In this document: one piece after another, positions 59,153 through 64,000 of the stretch
Position numbering within the stretch: the first letter of the stretch is position 1
Layout of the letters: the number at the start of each line of letters is the position of its first letter
Assembly (NCBI RefSeq): GCF_018687555.1
Contig: NZ_CP061296.1
Location: forward strand, 868,001-932,000
DNA length: 64,000 nt
Direction: 5' to 3'
Origin: Polynucleobacter sp. MWH-P3-07-1
Lineage (GTDB): Bacteria > Pseudomonadota > Gammaproteobacteria > Burkholderiales > Burkholderiaceae
The notes under the pieces: generated by a model
What the model was told of the DNA's origin: nothing
What the model saw: the letters and a program-made list of their open reading frames with translations, nothing else
Databases searched by the model: none
Position numbers and translations under genes: made by a program

Positions 59153-62100
59153 TTAAGGAGAAATTTCGGGCTCGGGGTGTTTTTGATCGTGGTGATCAGC
59201 GCCGAGGAAGAGGTACATAGAAGGAACCACAAAAAGTGTAAAGAGCGTTCCAATCGATAAGCCAGTGAAGATGACTAAACCCATCGACTTGCGCCCTGCA
59301 GCACCCGCTCCCGAAGCAATGACTAGAGGAAAAACTCCCAACACCATTGCAAAAGTAGTCATCAAAATGGGTCTGAGTCGCACTGTGGCAGCTTCAATGA
59401 TTGCCTCTAACTTTGTTCTGCCAGCAATTTGCAACTCATTCGCAAATTCGACAATCAAAATACCGTGCTTACTAATCAAACCCATCAGAGTTACTAAGCC
59501 AACCTGGGTATAAATATTGAGCGTTGTGAAACCAAGATTGATGAAGATCAAGGCGCCAAATAAAGCCAACGGTACTGAAACCAAAATCACAATCGGATCC
59601 CTAAAGCTCTCAAACTGAGCTGCTAAGACCAAGAAAACGATCAGAATTGCGAAGAACATGGTTCCCAAGAAACCACCAGACTCATTGGCAAATTGACGGG
59701 ATGGTCCTGCATAGTCAACTGAGTAACCATTGGGGGCGACTTCTTTTACCGTGTCAGCCAAAAACTTCAGGACCTCCCCTTCAGAAATAAACGGAGTACT
59801 GACCCCAGAAATTGTTGCTGAATTCAGTTGCTGAAAGTGATTAATGGACTCAGGCACCACCTGCTTTTGAATGGTTGCAAATGTTCTGACCTGTATCAAA
59901 TCCCCCTTCGGTGTTCTGATGTAGTAATCCAAGATCTGGTCTGGATTCAAGCGATTGACCTGCTCTACTTGCGGAATGACGCGATACGAACGCCCTGCGA
60001 TCGAGAAGTAATTCACGTAGCCACCACCCAAGGCTGCCGTTAAAGCACCGCCTACTTGCTGTTGGGTCATGCCGAGGGAAGAAACTTTATCCTTGTCGAT
60101 CACCAGCATATCCTGAGGTTTGTCGATCTTTAAGTCTGTATCCACAAAGAAAAAATTACCACTTCTCCTGGCTTTATCAAGCACCGCTTGTGAGACTTCA
60201 TTCAAAGCTTGGTAGGGTTCAGTTGTTTTAATGACAAACTGAACGGGCAAGCCCTGCGAGCCCGGTAAAGCCGGGAACTGGAAGGCCGCAATCCGAACAC
60301 CGGCAATCGCGTTCCACTTGTTTTGGAGAATCTGCTGCAGAGTCATTGCGCTGCGGCTACGCTGTGAATAGTCTTTTAGATTGATACCGCCAAAGCCAGT
60401 ACCTGGACTCGTAATTTGAAACGATGCGGCAAACTCAGGCTCCGTTTTAGCCATATCAAAAACTTGGTCTGCATAGAGCTGCATCTGCGCTACGGTGCTG
60501 TTGGGCGGACCAGTCAAATTCATCAAGACAATGCCTTGATCCTCTGTGGGAGCCAATTCTGCTTTGGAGGTCGAGTATAGGTAAGCTACGCCACCAAGTA
60601 GGATGACACCCATTACGATCACAACCTGCCAGGTTCTCAACAGACTCCGTAAGGCTGTTTCATAGGTGTGATGAACCTTCTCAAACACACGATCAATCTT
60701 TAAAGCAAATTCTGTCGTCTCTTGATCCGCTTTAAAGATACGTGAACACATCATGGGCGATAAGGTCAGCGCAATGAGTCCCGAGACGGCTACGGCACTC
60801 GCCAACGTAAATGCAAATTCAGTAAACAATGCGCCGGTCAAGCCACCCTGAAAGCCGATTGGGATATAAACCGCGATCAAGACCACGGTCATCGCTAGAA
60901 TTGGGCTACCAAGTTCTCGTGCAGCAATAATCGCAGCATCAAAAGGTGATTTACCCTCTTTCATATGGCGGTCGACGTTTTCCACCACGATGATGGCATC
61001 ATCAACCACCAGACCAATGGCGAGCACCAGCGCCAATAAAGTCAGTAAATTAATCGAGTAACCCAGCACCTGCATGAGGAAGAAGGTGCCGATTAGCGAC
61101 AAGGGCATCGCAATCACTGGAATCGCAACAGCCCGATAGCTTCCTAAGAATAAATAGATCACCACAGTCACAATGATCAGTGCCTCAAACAGTGTTTTGA
61201 CAACCTCACTAATCGAGCTCGTAATAAATTCAGTAGAGTCATAAACAATCTGACCGGTCATACCAACTGGTAATTGCTTTTGAATACCGGGCAACAGTTT
61301 GCGCACTCGGTCAACTACGTTCAATATATTTGCTTGCGGCGCTACTTGAATACCAATAAAAACAGATTGTTTGCCGCTAAAGGCAACGTTAGTGTTGTAA
61401 TCCTCTGAACCTAAAGTGACAGTAGCAACTTCACCGAGGTGTACTAGATTAATACCATCACTCTTAATCACCAGCCTGCGAAATTCTTCAACTGTATGCA
61501 AATCAGTATTGGCCATCAAATCGACCGAGACCATATCACCCTTAGTGGTACCAACGGCCGAGAGATAGTTGTTTGCAGATAAGGCGTTATAGACATCGTC
61601 AGCAGCAACTCCAAGGCCCGCCATTTTTTCCCGATTAAGCCAAGCACGTAATGCAAACTTTCTGCCTCCGATTAACTCTGCGTTCTGAACCCCATCTACA
61701 GCATCAAACTTCGGTTTGACTTCACGTAGCAAATAGTCGGTGACGCTATTGCTCGGTATGTCCACGCTTGAAAAGCCCATATACATCGCATCGGTGGTTT
61801 GACTCATTTGGACTGTAAGCACAGGCTGCAATGCTTGGGGAGGAAGCTGATTTCTAACTGAACTAATTTGTGTCTGTATCTGCGTTAAAGCTGCATTCGA
61901 GTCGTAATTCAGCTTTAGATTTGCAGTGATAGTAGAAAGGCCGCTAACGCTGGTGGATGAGAGGTAATCAATACCCTGCACCTGTGCAATCGCCTGCTCC
62001 AAAGGTTGAGTAATAAACCCCGCCATGGTTTGTGCATCTGCACCGTAGTAATTCGTTGTGATAGTGACAACCGCATTTTCAGTTTTTGGGTATTGGCTCA

Positions 62101-62200
62101 CTGGTAAAGAACCAATTGCCTTAAAACCAAACACCAAGACCAATGCACTAACCACCAGCGATAAGACTGGCTTATTGATAAAGAGATCAGTCCATTTCAT
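59153..62200 (-). CDS. RND-family multidrug efflux pump, inner-membrane permease
   Basis: Proton-driven trimeric pump of the HAE1 type (AcrB/MexB/MexF relatives) that exports hydrophobic compounds from the periplasm and inner membrane. The twelve-helix layout has the two large periplasmic loops after TM1 and TM7. The proton-relay aspartates are in GLVVDDAIIVVENVDR in TM4. The start LFINKPVLSLVVSALVLVFG and the end block LGVFPLVIASGAGAAGRKSMG are family hallmarks, cited in parts. Length is 1015 residues. It follows the adaptor by 3 bases. The substrate cannot be read from the sequence. Confidence 0.95.
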   Translation of the reverse strand: MKWTDLFINKPVLSLVVSALVLVFGFKAIGSLPVSQYPKTENAVVTITTNYYGADAQTMAGFITQPLEQAIAQVQGIDYLSSTSVSGLSTITANLKLNYDSNAALTQIQTQISSVRNQLPPQALQPVLTVQMSQTTDAMYMGFSSVDIPSNSVTDYLLREVKPKFDAVDGVQNAELIGGRKFALRAWLNREKMAGLGVAADDVYNALSANNYLSAVGTTKGDMVSVDLMANTDLHTVEEFRRLVIKSDGINLVHLGEVATVTLGSEDYNTNVAFSGKQSVFIGIQVAPQANILNVVDRVRKLLPGIQKQLPVGMTGQIVYDSTEFITSSISEVVKTLFEALIIVTVVIYLFLGSYRAVAIPVIAMPLSLIGTFFLMQVLGYSINLLTLLALVLAIGLVVDDAIIVVENVDRHMKEGKSPFDAAIIAARELGSPILAMTVVLIAVYIPIGFQGGLTGALFTEFAFTLASAVAVSGLIALTLSPMMCSRIFKADQETTEFALKIDRVFEKVHHTYETALRSLLRTWQVVIVMGVILLGGVAYLYSTSKAELAPTEDQGIVLMNLTGPPNSTVAQMQLYADQVFDMAKTEPEFAASFQITSPGTGFGGINLKDYSQRSRSAMTLQQILQNKWNAIAGVRIAAFQFPALPGSQGLPVQFVIKTTEPYQALNEVSQAVLDKARRSGNFFFVDTDLKIDKPQDMLVIDKDKVSSLGMTQQQVGGALTAALGGGYVNYFSIAGRSYRVIPQVEQVNRLNPDQILDYYIRTPKGDLIQVRTFATIQKQVVPESINHFQQLNSATISGVSTPFISEGEVLKFLADTVKEVAPNGYSVDYAGPSRQFANESGGFLGTMFFAILIVFLVLAAQFESFRDPIVILVSVPLALFGALIFINLGFTTLNIYTQVGLVTLMGLISKHGILIVEFANELQIAGRTKLEAIIEAATVRLRPILMTTFAMVLGVFPLVIASGAGAAGRKSMGLVIFTGLSIGTLFTLFVVPSMYLFLGADHHDQKHPEPEISP

Positions 62201-62203
62201 CGT

Positions 62204-63538
62204 TTACTGCTCTTGTGGCTTAGGATCAGGCAGGTTGGTAGGTTGAACCGTGTTGTTGATATTCAGAGGGCTACCATTTTTCAGCTTAAGCTGCCCGCTG
62301 GTAACCACTGTCATACCCTCTTCAATGCCTTTCAAGATTGCTACTTGATCACCGCGAGTTTGTCCGGTAGTGACAAAGACCTGTTGGGCTTCATAAATCG
62401 TTTTGCCCTCTTTATCCTTCTTGCCAGAGTCTTTACTGATGAATACAGTTGCTCCATAGGGGTTATAGGTCACCGCAGTTTGTGGAACAGTGATGAGGTT
62501 AAGTTGGCTGCCCACTTCAATATTCACATTGGCAAACATTCCTGGGAGAATCTTCTTATCCGGATTATCAATCTGCGCTTCGACTTGAAGATTGCGGGTA
62601 TTGGTATCCACCTTAGGGCTCACAGCCGTGATCTTGCCCACAAAGGTCGCATTCTTAAATGCATCCGTCGTCACATTAATCGACTGCCCTACCTGAATAT
62701 TGGCTGCATCACTCTGAGGTAAGTTGAAATCAATAAAGATGGGATCTAAAGTCTGCAAGGTCATCAGCTTGTCACCAGGATTGATATATTGACCTGGGTT
62801 AATCGTGACGATGCCAACTCGACCGCTAAACGGTGCTCTAATATTTTTCTTTGCTACTAAGGCAATTTGCGCTTCCACTTGCGCCTGCTTGGACTTTGCA
62901 TCGGCCTTAGAAGTATCGTACGTATTTTTACTAATGGCTTGAATCGCCAACTGTTGGCGATCCCGCTCATTAATCACTTTAGCCAATTCAGCCAGAGCTT
63001 TGAGCGAATTCAATTGGGCAACATCCGAAGCGTCATTCAGCTTCACCAGTAAATCACCCTCTTTGACATCCACTCCAGATTGAACGGGGACATTGACTAC
63101 CAAGCCCCCGATTTCTGTACTCAAATCAACGCCCCGATAAGCACGAACACTGCCGACGCTGGTCAGTTTAGGTTGCCATATATCTGCTTTAGCGACCATG
63201 GTAGAAACTGACTGAGGAGGCATGCCCATGCCAGCGACATACTGCTTAATCATGAACGTCTTCAACTGATTGAAAGCAAAGATGAGTCCGAGTAGTAGGA
63301 ACACCCCAATCAACATGATGACCATCCGTCTTTCCATCTCAGGTAATGCCATGAGTTTTGCGTAGGCACGGGTGTTCTTGAAACGTTCTTTAAAGCGCCC
63401 TATCAGACCTGCCAAGTAAGTCTTGATCTTCAAAAGGTGTTCTTGCATATGCCAAACTGCCCATTGCTGGATCGCCCAAGCTTGTACCTTTTTGGCAGCT
63501 TCAATCAGTCTGAGCTTTAATGTATCAAGGCGTGTCAT
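62204..63538 (-). CDS. RND efflux membrane-fusion (adaptor) protein with N-terminal cytoplasmic extension
   Basis: Periplasmic adaptor linking the pump to the outer-membrane factor. The lipoyl halves are GGLVVNVPVQSGVDVKEGDLLVKL (VPVQSGVDVKEG) and RAPFSGRVGIVTINPGQYI, with the beta-barrel and membrane-proximal parts after VGQSINVTTDAF. Usual adaptors start with a signal peptide or lipobox. This one has about 70 basic and helical residues before its hydrophobic segment at 72-88, so it is probably anchored by that helix with a cytoplasmic N-tail. Length is 444 residues. The start overlaps the outer-membrane-factor stop by 14 bases. Confidence 0.92.
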   Translation of the reverse strand: MTRLDTLKLRLIEAAKKVQAWAIQQWAVWHMQEHLLKIKTYLAGLIGRFKERFKNTRAYAKLMALPEMERRMVIMLIGVFLLLGLIFAFNQLKTFMIKQYVAGMGMPPQSVSTMVAKADIWQPKLTSVGSVRAYRGVDLSTEIGGLVVNVPVQSGVDVKEGDLLVKLNDASDVAQLNSLKALAELAKVINERDRQQLAIQAISKNTYDTSKADAKSKQAQVEAQIALVAKKNIRAPFSGRVGIVTINPGQYINPGDKLMTLQTLDPIFIDFNLPQSDAANIQVGQSINVTTDAFKNATFVGKITAVSPKVDTNTRNLQVEAQIDNPDKKILPGMFANVNIEVGSQLNLITVPQTAVTYNPYGATVFISKDSGKKDKEGKTIYEAQQVFVTTGQTRGDQVAILKGIEEGMTVVTSGQLKLKNGSPLNINNTVQPTNLPDPKPQEQ

Positions 63539-64000
63539 TTTGATTTTCGTTTAGGATTGCTTTAGGTTGAAAGGCCGGCTCTGTCCGATTCCACCAACCA
63601 CCGCCAAGTGCGGCGAATAAGGCAGCGGTATCTGCAAAGCGGTTAGCTTGTGCTTGAATCGACTTGATCTTTGCTTGCTGATATTGGGTCTGATAATAAA
63701 GGACCTGGAAATAACTGGTGGTACCCAGCTTGTACTGAATCTCCGATAACTTTAGCGTTTCATAGGCATAACGTTCAGCATTCGAGGCTGAGCGCAAGGC
63801 TCTAGCGCCAGTTTCCAAGGCCTTTAAAGCGTCTGCTACCTGCTGGAAGGCGCTGAGCACTGTAGCTTGGTATTGATAGACGGCTTGTTCATAGTTCGCC
63901 ACAGCTCCTCTACGTTGCGCTAGCAACTGACCGCCCTGGAATAAGGGCTGAAAGACGCCCCCACCTACAGACCATAGGGCAGCGCCAGGCCCAAACAATG
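63525..64000 (-). CDS. RND outer-membrane factor (TolC/OprM/NodT family), C-terminal part
   Basis: The frame runs in from the right edge, so only about the last 157 residues are visible. WSVGGGVFQPLFQGGQLLAQRRGA matches the beta-barrel/helix junction of OprM-type factors, cited as SVGGGVFQPLFQGG. The long helix YQATVLSAFQQVADALKALE and the repeat-like LKLSEIQYKLGTTSYFQVLYYQTQY, given as SEIQYKLGTTSYFQVL, are characteristic. It is the first gene of this efflux operon in the window, followed by the overlapping adaptor. The family N-terminus and lipobox lie beyond the window. Confidence 0.92.
   Translation of the reverse strand, partial: LFGPGAALWSVGGGVFQPLFQGGQLLAQRRGAVANYEQAVYQYQATVLSAFQQVADALKALETGARALRSASNAERYAYETLKLSEIQYKLGTTSYFQVLYYQTQYQQAKIKSIQAQANRFADTAALFAALGGGWWNRTEPAFQPKAILNENQNDTP

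Noticed and set aside
62213-62722. Plus-strand open frame of about 169 codons opposite the efflux adaptor
   Set aside because: The adaptor is clearly the coding strand, with lipoyl and barrel motifs; the antisense frame has no ribosome site or family features.

Overview
The window looks like chromosomal DNA of a betaproteobacterium of the Burkholderiaceae, most like a small-genome, moderately low-GC freshwater lineage such as Polynucleobacter. This is inferred from protein character, gene content (PhaR-regulated polyhydroxybutyrate genes, thiCOSGE behind a TPP riboswitch, lon-clpX-clpP-tig, mcm-meaB-pccBA) and tight gene packing; no rRNA or database match was available. No mobile element, prophage or CRISPR array was seen. 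No gap between annotated genes exceeds about 180 bases.

Layout. 1-6008 (minus): partial spermidine-synthase-like gene, purL, a PpiD-like chaperone without a recognisable parvulin domain, tRNA-Val. 6069-12193 (minus): the proteostasis block lon, clpX, clpP, tig, then tRNA-Leu. 12304-18059: isoprenoid genes ispF and ispD, divergent from mfd and serB. 18056-23711 (minus): PHB metabolism (bktB, phaR, phbB, phaC) with rimO inside it. 23799-29001: pgeF and rluD, bamD head-to-head with rluD, alr, lplT. 29017-38058 (minus): a probable long operon for propionyl-CoA to succinyl-CoA (mutase, MeaB, PccB, PccA, epimerase) running into tsaB, rimI and a small gene resembling HolD, with a divergent GntR regulator at its head. 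38878-45974: two small cytochromes c, a RidA protein, topoisomerase IV (parC, parE) and a CaiB/BaiF CoA-transferase. 46047-53292: tRNA-Arg, a palindrome made of two inverted DnaA boxes, a NUDIX hydrolase, TPP riboswitch, thiC-O-S-G-E, convergent thiD, tRNA-Asn. 53350-59017: lipoprotein, TAXI binding protein, unknown membrane protein, fadD, the yqjD/E/K-type envelope cluster, and a two-gene cassette of a secreted small protein and a 59-residue helix-turn-helix protein. 59153-64000 (minus): an RND efflux system (outer-membrane factor, adaptor, pump).

How the genes work together. Propionyl-CoA is carboxylated by PccAB, epimerised and isomerised to succinyl-CoA, with MeaB protecting the B12 mutase; the GntR protein probably controls this. 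BktB, PhbB and PhaC make polyhydroxyalkanoate under PhaR. ThiC makes the pyrimidine and ThiO/S/G the thiazole half of thiamine, ThiD phosphorylates HMP-P and ThiE joins the halves; the NUDIX protein upstream may remove damaged thiamine diphosphate.

No single spectacular new system is present. The best leads are the diverged HolD-like gene next to rimI, the PpiD without a parvulin domain, the nested DnaA-box palindrome, the NUDIX/TPP-riboswitch neighbourhood and the small HTH/secreted-protein cassette.
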